Shown in pieces: positions 16,856-26,188 of a stretch of 46,151 nt of DNA. Made by a program: the position numbers and the translations under genes. Under the pieces are notes generated by a model. That model did no database searches, had not been told where the DNA came from, and saw nothing but the letters and a program-made list of their open reading frames with translations. The stretch lies in NCBI GenBank assembly GCA_021776095.1, contig JAJFGO010000074.1, positions 1 through 46,151 on the forward strand, written 5' to 3'. Source of the stretch: Kiloniellaceae bacterium. Lineage in GTDB: Bacteria; Pseudomonadota; Alphaproteobacteria; Kiloniellales; J153. Each line of letters opens with the position of its first letter. Within the stretch, counting starts at the first letter, position 1.

Positions 16856-17344
16856 CTATCCTTGGGCGAGGTACTCGGAGCGCGCGAGCCGATAAAATTG
16901 CAGATCCCGGCCGTAGTGGAACGCCATGCCGTCTCGGCGCAGCCCGATCTTCTCCAACACCCCTTGCGAGGCCCGGTTATCGGGATCGACGACCGCCGCG
17001 ATGGGATCGACCTCGAGAATCCGGAACCCGTGATCGAGCGCGGCGCGTGCCGCTTCGGTCGCGATGCCCTTGCCCCAGGCGGGCTGGGTGTAGCGATAAC
17101 CGATCTCTATAAAGCCGCTCTTCTCCAAAGGGAACAGGCCACACCAGCCTAGAAAACCGGGGCTGGCCTTGAACTCGACATGCCAGAACGTACCGGCGCC
17201 GTCGCCGCGGCCTAGGATAACCTCCCGAAGCCTACACCGTTCCGCCTCTGTATCTTCCGCTGCCGGGCCAATATAGCGCATGACCGCCAGATCGCGGTTC
17301 ATGTCCAAGCGCGCGTCCAAATCCTCCAGCCGGGGCGGATACAA
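16856..17344 (-). CDS. GNAT-family N-acetyltransferase (RimJ/RimL type)
   Basis: 162 residues from the first canonical start, TTG 17344. The acetyl-CoA motif is PAWGKGIATEAARAALDHGF, followed by VDPDNRASQGVLEKIGLRRDG, typical of RimJ/RimL-like enzymes that acetylate protein N-termini or small amines. The expected first strand, IETARLRLYPPRLEDL, begins upstream of that TTG, in frame, right after the TAA (17389-17387) of the DUF2244 gene. Only ATT (17383) and ATC (17368, 17365) could start it there. The true start is probably non-canonical and coupled to the upstream stop; otherwise the protein lacks its first strand. Confidence 0.85.
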   Translation of the reverse strand: MYPPRLEDLDARLDMNRDLAVMRYIGPAAEDTEAERCRLREVILGRGDGAGTFWHVEFKASPGFLGWCGLFPLEKSGFIEIGYRYTQPAWGKGIATEAARAALDHGFRILEVDPIAAVVDPDNRASQGVLEKIGLRRDGMAFHYGRDLQFYRLARSEYLAQG

Positions 17345-17386
17345 TCGTAGGCGAGCCGTCTCGATGATAGAGGGCGCCGGAATAGG

Positions 17387-17875
17387 TTATACCGGCGAAG
17401 GCGCGCAGGAGGCGCACGCCCGCGCCAGAGCCTGCCGCAGGGCGCCAGCCAAATCCCGGCGTTCCTCCAAGGTCAGAAAACGGCCGATCTCCAGGTCTTG
17501 GCCATGGGAACGCAGCACCAAGCCGCGCCCCGGGCGCGCCGGTTCCACCATGCGGACCTGCAGCCAGGCCGGCGCGAAATGCCAGGTCTTGGCCTCGCCC
17601 CAGTGGTTGACCCGCTCAATCGTCAAGGCCTCGCGAGTCAGGCACAGGTTCTCGTGAACCGAGGCGCGCCGGTAGTTGATCCGGAAGGCGAGATAGATAA
17701 TCGCCACATCCAGACCGAAAAAGCCCATCACCGGCCAGGCGCCGGCCAGGAAGAACGCGAAACCGGCCGCGAAGCTGACTGTGCACACCGCCGCCATGAG
17801 GATCACAAAGCCCCGCGGGCCCAGGCTGCGGTTCGGCGTGAGAACCGCGTCGAAGAGTACTGGGTCGTCGCTCAT
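17387..17875 (-). CDS. DUF2244 membrane protein
   Basis: 162 residues. The opening FDAVLTPNRSLGPRGFVILM and two adjacent membrane helices (about 20-60), then YRRASVHENLCLT and a beta-rich cytoplasmic half (LTIERVNHWGEAKTWHFAPAWLQVRM) fit the DUF2244 family. Function is unknown. The family is frequent in alphaproteobacteria near nth, which starts here 100 bp away on the opposite strand. The stop abuts the GNAT coding frame, so the two are likely one transcript. Confidence 0.85.
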   Translation of the reverse strand: MSDDPVLFDAVLTPNRSLGPRGFVILMAAVCTVSFAAGFAFFLAGAWPVMGFFGLDVAIIYLAFRINYRRASVHENLCLTREALTIERVNHWGEAKTWHFAPAWLQVRMVEPARPGRGLVLRSHGQDLEIGRFLTLEERRDLAGALRQALARACASCAPSPV

Positions 17876-17975
17876 GGGGGCATCATAAGACGAGGCGGTT
17901 CACCGGGTAAAGTTGGCCGCCGCCCGGCGTCCGCGGCCTGGCCTCCGCGGCGTCACGTCACTAAACTGCCGGCCC

Positions 17976-18689
17976 ATGAAAAAAGCCCATATCGCCGAAA
18001 TGTTCGACCGCTTGGCCGCGGCCCTGCCCGAACCCAAGGGCGAGCTCGAATACGTCAATCCCTATACCCTGCTGGTCGCGGTCGTGCTCTCGGCGCAAGC
18101 GACCGACGTCGGGGTCAACAAGGCGACCGGGCCTTTGTTCAAGGCCGCCGACACACCGCAGAAAATGGTTGCCCTGGGCGAAGGGCGCATCAAGGACTTC
18201 ATCAAGACCATTGGCCTCTTCAACACCAAGGCCAAGAACGTGATGGCCCTATCGCGCATGCTAATTGAGCGGCACGACGGCGAGGTGCCTGCCGACCGGG
18301 AGGTCTTACAGACCTTGCCCGGGGTCGGGCGCAAGACCGCGAACGTGGTGATGAACATCGCCTTCGGACAACCGACCATGGCGGTCGACACGCACATATT
18401 CCGGGTCGGCAATCGCACCGGCCTGGCGCCCGGCAAGACCCCGTTGGAGGTCGAGCAGAAACTGGAGAAAGCCGTGCCGGCGGCGCGCAAACTGCACGCC
18501 CACCACTGGTTGATCCTGCACGGCCGCTATGTCTGCAAGGCGCGCACGCCGGATTGCCTGTCCTGCGTGATCGCCGACTTGTGCGGGTACAAGGCCAAGA
18601 CCGCCTTGGAGGCCCCCACGAAAAAGCCGGCGAAGAAAACGCTCAAGAAAAAGCCAACTGGCCGCAAGGCACGCAGCGCCCGGCCATGA
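17976..18689 (+). CDS. nth: endonuclease III
   Basis: 237 residues from ATG 17976, where homology begins. Helix-hairpin-helix LPGVGRKTANVV holds catalytic Lys120, and AVDTHIFRV holds Asp138; both match the E. coli numbers exactly. The iron-sulfur loop has Cys187, 194, 197 and 203 in the C-x6-C-x2-C-x5-C pattern. It removes oxidised pyrimidines and nicks abasic sites in base excision repair. The C-terminus has an added Lys/Arg-rich tail of about 30 residues that may help DNA binding. Its stop overlaps the start of the transporter gene (ATGA). Confidence 0.97.
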   Translation: MKKAHIAEMFDRLAAALPEPKGELEYVNPYTLLVAVVLSAQATDVGVNKATGPLFKAADTPQKMVALGEGRIKDFIKTIGLFNTKAKNVMALSRMLIERHDGEVPADREVLQTLPGVGRKTANVVMNIAFGQPTMAVDTHIFRVGNRTGLAPGKTPLEVEQKLEKAVPAARKLHAHHWLILHGRYVCKARTPDCLSCVIADLCGYKAKTALEAPTKKPAKKTLKKKPTGRKARSARP

Positions 18690-19990
18690 CCGGCGCGCCG
18701 GGGTCCGAAGACCAATCTCCGGTTCCCGGTTCGCCGCCGTTGGGCCGCCGCGCGGTACTCAGCTGGTGTTTCTATGATTGGGCCAATTCGTCGTACCCGA
18801 CCGTTATCGTCACCTTTGTCTTCGCGGCCTATTTCACCACGACCCTAAGTCCCGACCCGGAAACCGGCACGGCACAATGGGGCAGCGCCCTGGCCCTATC
18901 GGGCCTGGGCGTGGCCTTGCTGGCGCCGGCCTTGGGTGCCTTGGCCGACCAGGCCGGCCCTCGCAAACCCTGGATCGGCGGCTTCACACTGATCGCGGTC
19001 GCGTGCGCCATGGGCCTATGGTGGATCGAGCCGGACCCAGCCTATGCGCTGATCGCCCTGGTGCTGGTCGCGATCGGCAACGGCGCCTTCGAATTCGGCC
19101 AGGTCTTCTATAATGCGATGCTGCCCGACCTGGCCGCGCGCGGCCGCCTGGGCCGAATCTCGGGCTGGGCCTGGGGCCTAGGCTACGCCGGTGGCCTGGC
19201 TTGCCTGACACTCGCCTTGGTGCTTTTCGTGCTGGAAGAGCACGCGCTGATCCCTCTGGACCGCGCCGCCGCCGAGCATGTGCGAATCACCGGGCCCTTG
19301 GTCGGACTCTGGTTTTTGGTCTTCGCGCTGCCCCTGTTCTTGTTCACGCCCGACGCCGTGGCCCGCCGCGCGGTTTCGCCTGGCGCCCTCATGGCCGGCC
19401 TGCGCAGCCTTTGGGCGACCCTGCGCGCCCTGCCCAAGCAAGGCGCGGTCGGCCGGTTCCTGCTCGCCCGGATGATCTATACCGACGGCCTGAACACGCT
19501 CTTCGCCTTTGGCGGGGTCTATGCCGCAGGCACCTTCGGCATGACCTTTCAAGAGATCCTGGTGTTCGGGATTCTGCTTAACGTGGCGGCAGGCCTGGGC
19601 GCGGCGGTGTTTTCCTGGGTCGACGACTGGATCGGCGCCAAGCGCACCATCGTGATCTCGCTGATCGGCCTGATTGTGGCGGGCGGGGCGATCCTGGCGG
19701 TCGAGTCGCGGACCGCCTTCACCGTCCTGGGCTGCGTCATTGGCGTTTTCCTCGGTCCGGCCCAATCCGCCAGCCGCTCTATGATGGCTCGCCTGGCGCC
19801 GACCGAGTCGCGCACCCAGCTGTTCGGTCTCTATGCTCTCTCCGGCAAGGCCACGGCCTTTGTCGGCCCCGCATTGGTCGGCTGGATCACCTTTCTTGCC
19901 GGCAGCCAGCGGGCCGGCATGGCGACGATCCCGGTGTTCTTTCTGGTTGGGTTGATTTTGCTGTTGCCGCTGCGCGACCCCAAGGATTAA
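18686..19990 (+). CDS. MFS transporter, UMF1 (Atg22-like) family
   Basis: 434 residues from ATG 18686, which overlaps the nth stop as ATGA. There are about 12 membrane helices. LSWCFYDWANSSYPTVIVTFVFAAYF is the hallmark of the UMF1 family, followed by GALADQAGPRKPWI (the loop 2-3 motif), FYNAMLPDLA and a second-half repeat beginning DGLNTLFAFGGVYA. Substrates of bacterial UMF1 transporters are mostly unknown; the eukaryotic Atg22 relative exports amino acids from vacuoles. Co-translation with nth is probably just tight packing. Its end overlaps the next gene tail to tail by 4 bp. Confidence 0.92.
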   Translation: MTGAPGSEDQSPVPGSPPLGRRAVLSWCFYDWANSSYPTVIVTFVFAAYFTTTLSPDPETGTAQWGSALALSGLGVALLAPALGALADQAGPRKPWIGGFTLIAVACAMGLWWIEPDPAYALIALVLVAIGNGAFEFGQVFYNAMLPDLAARGRLGRISGWAWGLGYAGGLACLTLALVLFVLEEHALIPLDRAAAEHVRITGPLVGLWFLVFALPLFLFTPDAVARRAVSPGALMAGLRSLWATLRALPKQGAVGRFLLARMIYTDGLNTLFAFGGVYAAGTFGMTFQEILVFGILLNVAAGLGAAVFSWVDDWIGAKRTIVISLIGLIVAGGAILAVESRTAFTVLGCVIGVFLGPAQSASRSMMARLAPTESRTQLFGLYALSGKATAFVGPALVGWITFLAGSQRAGMATIPVFFLVGLILLLPLRDPKD

Positions 19991-20268
19991 CAGGGCCGCC
20001 CGTGCGCGCAGTCGAAATCGATCGCCTCGGGCCCGTGGGCCCCCGCAGGCACGCGCGGCACGATGCGGCGTGCCAGGCGGCTCAGGGCCCGGATTAAGCC
20101 GCGCGCAGCGGCCTGAAACGCCAAGGCTCGGGCCATGCGGCCCCGCTCAATACCAGCCTGCACCATCTCCGGCGATACCGATCCAGTCGCCGCACCGGAT
20201 ATAACCCAGGGCGTCGTGGCGGCTAGACGTCGAATACGTTTCGTCTCGTTCAAGGTCGCGAATTCCAT
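19987..20268 (-). CDS. small basic protein divergent from a LysR regulator
   Basis: 93 residues from ATG 20268, which has AGGAG 8 nt upstream. The middle (ERGRMARALAFQAAARGLIR then ALSRLARRI) is an Arg/Ala-rich amphipathic helix, reminiscent of the short DUF1127-type alphaproteobacterial proteins that often lie divergently from LysR genes, but I cannot see the full DUF1127 motif. There is no signal peptide. The arrangement suggests it is the target of the neighbouring regulator. Function unknown. Confidence 0.65.
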   Translation of the reverse strand: MEFATLNETKRIRRLAATTPWVISGAATGSVSPEMVQAGIERGRMARALAFQAAARGLIRALSRLARRIVPRVPAGAHGPEAIDFDCAHGRPC

Positions 20269-20361
20269 GACTTGATCTCCTCTAGTTAGGAGCCTTCGGT
20301 TCGGGGTAGGGCTCCCGGCCGGCACCTCCAACTTGGGTCTGGAGAAAACATAGTCTTTAGC

Positions 20362-20422
20362 TATTAAGTTGATAATATCTATATTTTTCTTATGATATGT
20401 TCCTCAATGGCACTAATTGAGG
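20362..20422. promoter_or_regulatory. AT-rich divergent control region with two inverted repeats
   Basis: Between the small gene and the LysR gene the DNA turns markedly AT-rich. TATTAAGTTGATAATA (20362-20377) has TATTA/TAATA arms. CCTCAAT (20402-20408) and ATTGAGG (20416-20422) form a perfect 7-bp inverted repeat whose right half is the ribosome site of the LysR gene. Both fit LysR-type operator geometry, the second one being placed for autorepression. Confidence 0.5.
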
Positions 20423-20428
20423 CATACT

Positions 20429-21391
20429 ATGGATTCCCTGACCGGTATGGAGGTCTTCGTGCAGGTAGTCCGGGCCGGCAGCTTTTCCGCCGCCGCTCGT
20501 GACCTGAGCCAGACGCCCTCGGCGATCAGCAAGCAGATCGGCCGCTTGGAGGATCGCCTGGGCGCGCGGCTGTTCAACCGCACCACGCGCCGCCTGGGCC
20601 TGACCGAGGTGGGCGCCGCCTTTCATGAGCGTGCGCAACGCATTTTGAGCGAGGTCGAAGAGGCCGAACAGGCGGTCTCGCACCTGAACCAGGCGCCGCG
20701 TGGGACCCTGCGCCTGGACGTGCCGACCGCCTTCGGCCGGCTTTACATCGCGCCGATCTTGCCGGGATATTTGACCCGCTATCCGGAGATGCGGGTCAAC
20801 ATGGCCATGAACGACCGGTTCATCGACCCGGTCGAGGATGCGGTCGACCTCGTGATTCGGATCGGGGAACTTTCCGATTCCAGCCTGATTGCCCGGCGCC
20901 TGGCGGCGAACCGCCGCATCGTGTGCGGCGCGCCGGCCTATTTCGAGCGCCACGGCAGGCCCACGCAACCGGCGGAGCTCGCCGGGCACAACTGCCTAGT
21001 CTACACCTACCGTGCGGCGCGCCACGACTGGCCGTTCGTGTGCCAGGACGACGAGGCCGCGGTTCCCGAAGTGGTGCGGGTCGACGGCAACCTGGAAACC
21101 AATAACGCTGAGGCCCTGATGGTCGCCGCCTCGGCTGGGCTGGGACTCGGGCTGTTCCCCATGTGGCTGGCCGGGCCGGAATTGACGGCCGGCCGCCTGC
21201 AACGCGTCCTGCCAGAACATCACGCACCGGACAGCGCCATCTACGCGCTTTACCCGCCGGGCCGGCACCTCTCGCCTAAGGTGCGCAGCTTCGTCGATTT
21301 CCTGGTCGAGCAGGCCAGGCACGATCTGACTTGGGGCTGTATCGAGGGCGCCGCCAGTTCTTTTAGTGCCGGAAATGCCGCATCCCGGTGA
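20429..21391 (+). CDS. LysR-family transcriptional regulator
   Basis: 320 residues from ATG 20429, preferred over TTG 20417 because GAGG lies 7 nt before it and the family starts with [14 protein letters not shown]. The winged helix-turn-helix is at about 17-46 ([25 protein letters not shown]), followed by the linker helix and two-lobed effector domain with [20 protein letters not shown] and [13 protein letters not shown], close to the group that includes PA2447-like and DmlR-like regulators. The effector is unknown. The last 29 bp overlap the end of purH on the other strand, so its C-terminal tail may be recently extended. Confidence 0.92.
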   Translation: MDSLTGMEVFVQVVRAGSFSAAARDLSQTPSAISKQIGRLEDRLGARLFNRTTRRLGLTEVGAAFHERAQRILSEVEEAEQAVSHLNQAPRGTLRLDVPTAFGRLYIAPILPGYLTRYPEMRVNMAMNDRFIDPVEDAVDLVIRIGELSDSSLIARRLAANRRIVCGAPAYFERHGRPTQPAELAGHNCLVYTYRAARHDWPFVCQDDEAAVPEVVRVDGNLETNNAEALMVAASAGLGLGLFPMWLAGPELTAGRLQRVLPEHHAPDSAIYALYPPGRHLSPKVRSFVDFLVEQARHDLTWGCIEGAASSFSAGNAASR

Positions 21392-22979
21392 AGACCATGG
21401 CGATGCCGGCTTGGTCCGCCGCCGCGATCACCTCCTGGTCGCGCAGCGACCCGCCCGGTTGTATGACCGCGCGCGCCCCAGCCTCGACCGCCGCCATCAG
21501 GCCATCAGTGAAGGGGAAGAACGCGTCGGACGCGGCGACCGTGCCCACGACGCCGAGCTCGTCTTCGCGGCCTGCGGCCTGGGCCGCCTCGCGAGCCTTC
21601 CAGGCGGCAATACGGGTTGAGTCGACCCGGCTCATCTGACCGGCACCGATGCCCAGGGTGGCACCACCACGCGCCAGAACGATGGCGTTCGACTTAACGT
21701 GTTTGGCAACCCGGAACGCGAACAAGAGGTCATCGAGCTCTTGCTCGCTTGGCACGCGCTTGGTCACGACCTTCAGGTCACTCCGGCCGATCCGCCCAGT
21801 GTCGCGCGACTGCAGCAGCAGGCCGCCGGACAGGGACTTGACCAACATGCCCGGTGCGCCGGGGTCGGGCAGACCATCGGTCACCAGAACGCGCAGGTTC
21901 TCCTTGTTGGCCAAGACCTCGCGCGCGCGCGGCTCGATCCCTGGAGCGATCACGACTTCGGTGAAAATCTTGGCAATCTCCGCCGCGGTCGCGACGTCGA
22001 GAGGCCGATTGAGCGCGACGATCCCGCCATAGGCGCTAGTCTGATCGCAGGCCAGTGCCTTGGCATAGGCCTCGGCCTGGCTCTCGCCCAGGGCGACGCC
22101 GCAGGGATTGGCATGTTTGATGATGGCGACCGCCGGCCGCTCGAAGTGCGGTGGCACGAACTCCGCGACCGCTTCCAAGGCGGCGTCGGTGTCGTTCAGG
22201 TTATTGTAGCTGAGTGCCTTGCCTTGAATCTGCGCCGCCGTCGCAACCCCCGGCCGGGCCTCGCCGCCGCTGTATAGGGCGGCATGCTGGTGCGGGTTCT
22301 CGCCGTAACGCAAGGTTTGACGCAGGCGCCCGGCGGTCGCAAAACGGGGCGCGAATTCCCCATCCAGGCGGCCCTGCATCCACTGCGCGATGGCGGCATC
22401 GTAGGCGGCGGTATGGGCGTAAGCTGCGGCCGCCAGGCGGGTCCGCAGCGCGGCACTTGTTGCACCCGCGTGAGCGCGCAACTCCTCGATCAGCGCCTGG
22501 TAATCCTCAGGCTCTGTCACGACCGTGACGAAGCCATGGTTCTTGGCCGCGGCGCGCACCATAGCCGGACCGCCGATGTCGATGTTCTCAATGCAGGTCC
22601 CAGCATCCGCACCGGACGCAAGGGTTGCCTCGAATGGGTAGAGGTTGACCACCACCAAGTCGATTGGCGCGATCCCGTGCTCACCCATGGCGGCGCGATG
22701 ATCGGCCAAATCGCGGCGTGCCAAAATGCCCCCGTGGACCTTGGGATGCAGGGTCTTGACCCGGCCATCCATGATTTCCGGGAAGCCGGTGTGGCGGGCG
22801 ACTTCAATGACTGGAACGCCAACTTCGGTCAAGGCGCGCGCGGAGCCACCGGTCGAGAGAATTTCCACATCGTGCTCGGCCAACGCCCGGCCCAGCGCAG
22901 CCAGCCCGGTCTTGTCGGAAACGGAAATCAGGGCGCGGCGAATGGGCGCCGGGGTGGACGGCGATGCCGGGTTGGTCAT
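21363..22979 (-). CDS. purH: bifunctional AICAR formyltransferase / IMP cyclohydrolase
   Basis: 538 residues from ATG 22979, with GGAGG 6 nt upstream. The N-terminal MGS-like IMP cyclohydrolase domain shows [33 protein letters not shown] and [30 protein letters not shown] leads to the AICAR transformylase domain with [33 protein letters not shown] and [10 protein letters not shown]. It performs the last two steps of purine synthesis in the cytoplasm. In many alphaproteobacteria it ends an rsmB-rpe-heparinase-purH run; here two polysaccharide genes lie between. Confidence 0.97.
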   Translation of the reverse strand: MTNPASPSTPAPIRRALISVSDKTGLAALGRALAEHDVEILSTGGSARALTEVGVPVIEVARHTGFPEIMDGRVKTLHPKVHGGILARRDLADHRAAMGEHGIAPIDLVVVNLYPFEATLASGADAGTCIENIDIGGPAMVRAAAKNHGFVTVVTEPEDYQALIEELRAHAGATSAALRTRLAAAAYAHTAAYDAAIAQWMQGRLDGEFAPRFATAGRLRQTLRYGENPHQHAALYSGGEARPGVATAAQIQGKALSYNNLNDTDAALEAVAEFVPPHFERPAVAIIKHANPCGVALGESQAEAYAKALACDQTSAYGGIVALNRPLDVATAAEIAKIFTEVVIAPGIEPRAREVLANKENLRVLVTDGLPDPGAPGMLVKSLSGGLLLQSRDTGRIGRSDLKVVTKRVPSEQELDDLLFAFRVAKHVKSNAIVLARGGATLGIGAGQMSRVDSTRIAAWKAREAAQAAGREDELGVVGTVAASDAFFPFTDGLMAAVEAGARAVIQPGGSLRDQEVIAAADQAGIAMVFTGMRHFRH

Positions 22980-23063
22980 GGACCCCTCCAAATAGATTCG
23001 AGGCGTGGCGCGCGCCACATGCGCGCCGTCACCGGGCGGGTCTAAGGAACCGTCCGGGGCCCG

Positions 23064-25022
23064 TCAAGCGGGGCCTTGCGAGACGCTTGAATCGTGGCCG
23101 GGCGCGAGCGAGTCCGAGGGCCGGTATTCCGGCACCAGGCGCCGGACCAGGGCAACTGCGTCACCCTGACGGCCTTGCGCTGTCAAGGCCGCGAGTTCGT
23201 CCAGGCTGCGCCCCAGCAGCTGCTGGTTCACGGTGCGCGGTGCCGCCAGCATCAGGCCGGGGTTGCCGGTGGGCAGCAGGGGTTCGGATGCGTGAAAGAT
23301 TTCCTCGTGCAGCTTCTCGCCCGGGCGCGGCCCGGTGATCTTGATCTCGATGTCCTTTTCGGGGCGAAATCCGGACAAGCGAATCATGTGGCGCGCCAGA
23401 TCTAGGATCTTGACCGGTTTGCCCATATCCAAAACGAAGATCTTGCCGGCTTCCTCACGCGGGCTGGCGACGCCCAGCGCCGAGGCCTGCAACACCAGTT
23501 CGACCGCTTCGCGCACAGTCATGAAATAGCGATGCATCTCAGGATCGGTCACAGTCAAGGGACCGCCGGCCGCGAGTTGTCGCTGGAATAACGGAACGAC
23601 CGATCCGGTTGAACCGAGCACATTGCCGAAACGCACGGTCACGAAATGGGTGCGCACGCCATTGCTCCGCACCGCCGAATCCCGCTCCGCGATATCGAGG
23701 GACTGACAATAAGATTCGGCCAAGCGCTTGGTCGCGCCCATCATGCTGCTCGGGTTGATCGCCTTGTCGGTAGAGATCAGCACCATAGCGGCAACATCGC
23801 TCTGGCGGCAGGCGTCAGCCACATTGCGCACCCCAATGACGTTGGTCTGTACGCCTTCCAGTGGATTCGCTTCGACCATAGGGACGTGCTTCAGGGCGGC
23901 GGCATGAAAAACCAGTTCCGGCGATTCCGATCTCAGAACCTGTTCGATGCGCCCGCAATCGCGCACGTCAGCCAAAATGCAGTGGTACGAGACCTTTATT
24001 TCGCGTTCGCCGATCTCCATGCCGATCTGGTAAAGCTGGTATTCGGAATTATCGACCAAGCTAAGGTGAGAGGGCTGGAAATCGGCGACCTGGCGCACCA
24101 GCTCCGCACCGATCGAGCCGCCGGCACCGGTGATCAAGACGCGGCGGCCCTCGATCAGGCGCCGCATAGCGGTGCGGTCCAGCTTAGCCTGGCTCCGGCC
24201 CAAGAGATCTTCGATAGCCACCGGGCGCAACTCCAGGCGCTGATCCTCGCCGCTGCGCAACTCTGTCAGTCGCGGCATGCGCGCGATCGACATGCCCTTG
24301 GCGTCGGCCACATCCAGCATCAGCTCCAAATTCTCGCGCGACGGCTTCTTGGTCAGGATCAAGCGTTGCGGATCGCGGCCCTCGGCTTTCAGCTTGGTGA
24401 GGATCTGGTCCAAGCGGTCGAGCCGGCCCAGGATCGGCACGCCGTGAATGCGCCGGCCGATTCGTGTGCCCTTTTCGTCGATCACCGCCAAAACCTTGAA
24501 CGGCGCCTGACGGTCACGGGCCATCTCGCGAATGAAAACCTCGGCGGCGTCGCCCGCGCCCAGAAGCACGACCGGCGTGCGCCGCAGGGTCTCGCGCTCG
24601 AAGAGGTGATCGAAACCGCGGTCCTTGAAGACCCGGTAGAGGACGCGCGGTGCGCCCAGGAGCGAAACCAGAATGAACCAATTGATGATGAGGGAGGTAC
24701 GTGGGACCGAACCTAAGCGCGTGACCAGAAAGGTAATGGCCAGGAAAACCAGAATCGCCAAGCTGGCGGCGCGTATGATGGCCAGCAGGTCGTTCAGCGA
24801 GGCATAACGCCAAATGCCGCGGTACAAGCCCACGACGCGAAACACCACGGCACAGACGGCGACGAAGAGAATCAGCGCCAGGGTCAGGTCCCTGGTGAAA
24901 TACTCGAAGGTGTCGGCACCAAGCCGCAAGGCGAGCGCGATCACGAACGACAATCCGGCCATGATGAGGTCATGCACAAAGGCCACGCTCTGGCGGCGCA
25001 GGCGATGTTGATCGAGCTTCAT
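23064..25022 (-). CDS. membrane-bound nucleotide-sugar 4,6-dehydratase (WbpM/CapD/FlaA1-like)
   Basis: 652 residues. Four membrane helices (about 12-120) precede a CoA-binding-like Rossmann domain (VVLLGAGDAAEVFIREM, about 150) and then the SDR catalytic domain (VLITGAGGSIGAELVRQ, about 295). DYHCILADVRD-type NAD contacts and STDKAINPSSMMGATKRLAE carry the Met-x-x-x-Lys in place of Tyr-x-x-x-Lys, as in WbpM and PglF. GPRPGEKLHEEIF closes it. These enzymes make UDP-4-keto-6-deoxy sugars such as those leading to QuiNAc or bacillosamine for O-antigen. The next gene upstream is WbpL-like, the usual partner. Confidence 0.93.
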   Translation of the reverse strand: MKLDQHRLRRQSVAFVHDLIMAGLSFVIALALRLGADTFEYFTRDLTLALILFVAVCAVVFRVVGLYRGIWRYASLNDLLAIIRAASLAILVFLAITFLVTRLGSVPRTSLIINWFILVSLLGAPRVLYRVFKDRGFDHLFERETLRRTPVVLLGAGDAAEVFIREMARDRQAPFKVLAVIDEKGTRIGRRIHGVPILGRLDRLDQILTKLKAEGRDPQRLILTKKPSRENLELMLDVADAKGMSIARMPRLTELRSGEDQRLELRPVAIEDLLGRSQAKLDRTAMRRLIEGRRVLITGAGGSIGAELVRQVADFQPSHLSLVDNSEYQLYQIGMEIGEREIKVSYHCILADVRDCGRIEQVLRSESPELVFHAAALKHVPMVEANPLEGVQTNVIGVRNVADACRQSDVAAMVLISTDKAINPSSMMGATKRLAESYCQSLDIAERDSAVRSNGVRTHFVTVRFGNVLGSTGSVVPLFQRQLAAGGPLTVTDPEMHRYFMTVREAVELVLQASALGVASPREEAGKIFVLDMGKPVKILDLARHMIRLSGFRPEKDIEIKITGPRPGEKLHEEIFHASEPLLPTGNPGLMLAAPRTVNQQLLGRSLDELAALTAQGRQGDAVALVRRLVPEYRPSDSLAPGHDSSVSQGPA

Positions 25023-25165
25023 GGCGTCATCGGCCCGGCGTAAGCACGTGGCATCGAAAATGCCCTCTCCCTTTCAATGCGCAGCACCCTAACATAAAGA
25101 TATCCGGCCCAAAAGATAACCAATACGGCGAAAGCAACCGGCGTCGCCCGTGCTGCCAATGGCGC

Positions 25166-26167
25166 TCAGCTCTTTCGTAAAGCCCAACGGGACAGGACCG
25201 CCAGGAATCCGCAAACCACGACAGCGCCGGCCGCCAGGGCAATCCAGGGACGCCCGCTCGCCGCCCAGGCGGCGCAAACGATCAGCAGGACATTGACCAA
25301 AAGCACGCCGAGAGAAACCCGGGCATGGGAGACGCCACCTTGGACCGCGCGCTGATAGAAGTGCTCGCGGTGCGCCTGCCAAACCTTGGCGCCGCGCAGG
25401 GCCCGGCGGGCCAAGGTTATCGTCGCGTCCGCCAAGTAATAGAGCGGCAGGATCAGTGCGGCCGCCCACTGGCCTTGGATCGCCCAGCTTAGCAACAGCC
25501 AGCCGAGCAGGTAGCCGAGCGGCACGCTGCCGACATCGCCCAGGAACAGCTTGGCCGGTGGCAAATTCCAGATCAGAAAGCCTAAGGTCGTGGCGGCCAG
25601 CAGGGCCGGCAAGATAAAGCCCGCGCCTGGCACCGGCATCAGGCCAATGAGCGCGAGGCCTGCCCCTATGCCGATAGTCTCAATGCCGGAAATGCCGTCG
25701 ATTCCGTCCATGAAGTTGAAGAGGTTAATGAACCACAGCCACGCCAAGCCGGCGGCGATATGGTCGAGCCAAGGCGGCAAGAGACCTTGAAACACGGCCC
25801 CGGATCCGCTCAGGCCGAACAATCCCAGGGCGACGGCAAGGGCGTGCGCGATCAAGCGTGGCGCGGCCGGCAGATTGTGCAAATCGTCGAGCCAGGACAC
25901 CGCGGCCAAGGCGCAAGCACCGACCAAAACGAAGCTTAAGCCCGCGGCCGTCGCCCCACCCCAAAGGGAATACAGGAACCAGGCAACCAAGGTCACCGGA
26001 ATAAGAGCCAGTCCGCCGCCGCGTGGCGTGGGGGTGACGTGACTGCTGCGTTCGTTAGGCGCGTCGAGAATCTTCCGGCACAGAAGCGCGCGCCGCACCA
26101 CCCCCGCCAGGGTCCAGGTGACAAGCGCCACGGCGAAACACGCCAGCAAGAGAGACCAACCAGTCAT
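25166..26167 (-). CDS. undecaprenyl-phosphate sugar-1-phosphate transferase (WecA/WbpL/MraY family)
   Basis: 333 residues with about ten membrane helices. Family motifs are all present: DAPNERSSHVTPTPRGGG (about 35-52), SWLDDL (the Asp-Asp metal pair), NLFNFMDGIDGISG, FLGDVGSVPLGYLLGW and HREHFYQR. It loads a sugar phosphate onto undecaprenyl phosphate at the inner membrane to start O-antigen or capsule synthesis. Pro-Thr-Pro-Arg-Gly-Gly and the neighbour point to the WbpL branch (FucNAc or QuiNAc) rather than MraY. It reads 143 bp ahead of the WbpM-like gene and 21 bp after the heparinase-like gene. Confidence 0.93.
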   Translation of the reverse strand: MTGWSLLLACFAVALVTWTLAGVVRRALLCRKILDAPNERSSHVTPTPRGGGLALIPVTLVAWFLYSLWGGATAAGLSFVLVGACALAAVSWLDDLHNLPAAPRLIAHALAVALGLFGLSGSGAVFQGLLPPWLDHIAAGLAWLWFINLFNFMDGIDGISGIETIGIGAGLALIGLMPVPGAGFILPALLAATTLGFLIWNLPPAKLFLGDVGSVPLGYLLGWLLLSWAIQGQWAAALILPLYYLADATITLARRALRGAKVWQAHREHFYQRAVQGGVSHARVSLGVLLVNVLLIVCAAWAASGRPWIALAAGAVVVCGFLAVLSRWALRKS

Positions 26168-26188
26168 GAGAGAGAGCCTAACCTTGCT

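Noticed and set aside
22980-23063. GGCGCGC/GCGCGCC hairpin in the purH leader as a possible riboswitch or terminator
   Set aside because: It is a simple GC-rich stem without a T run or any purine-riboswitch core; chance pairing is likely at this GC content.
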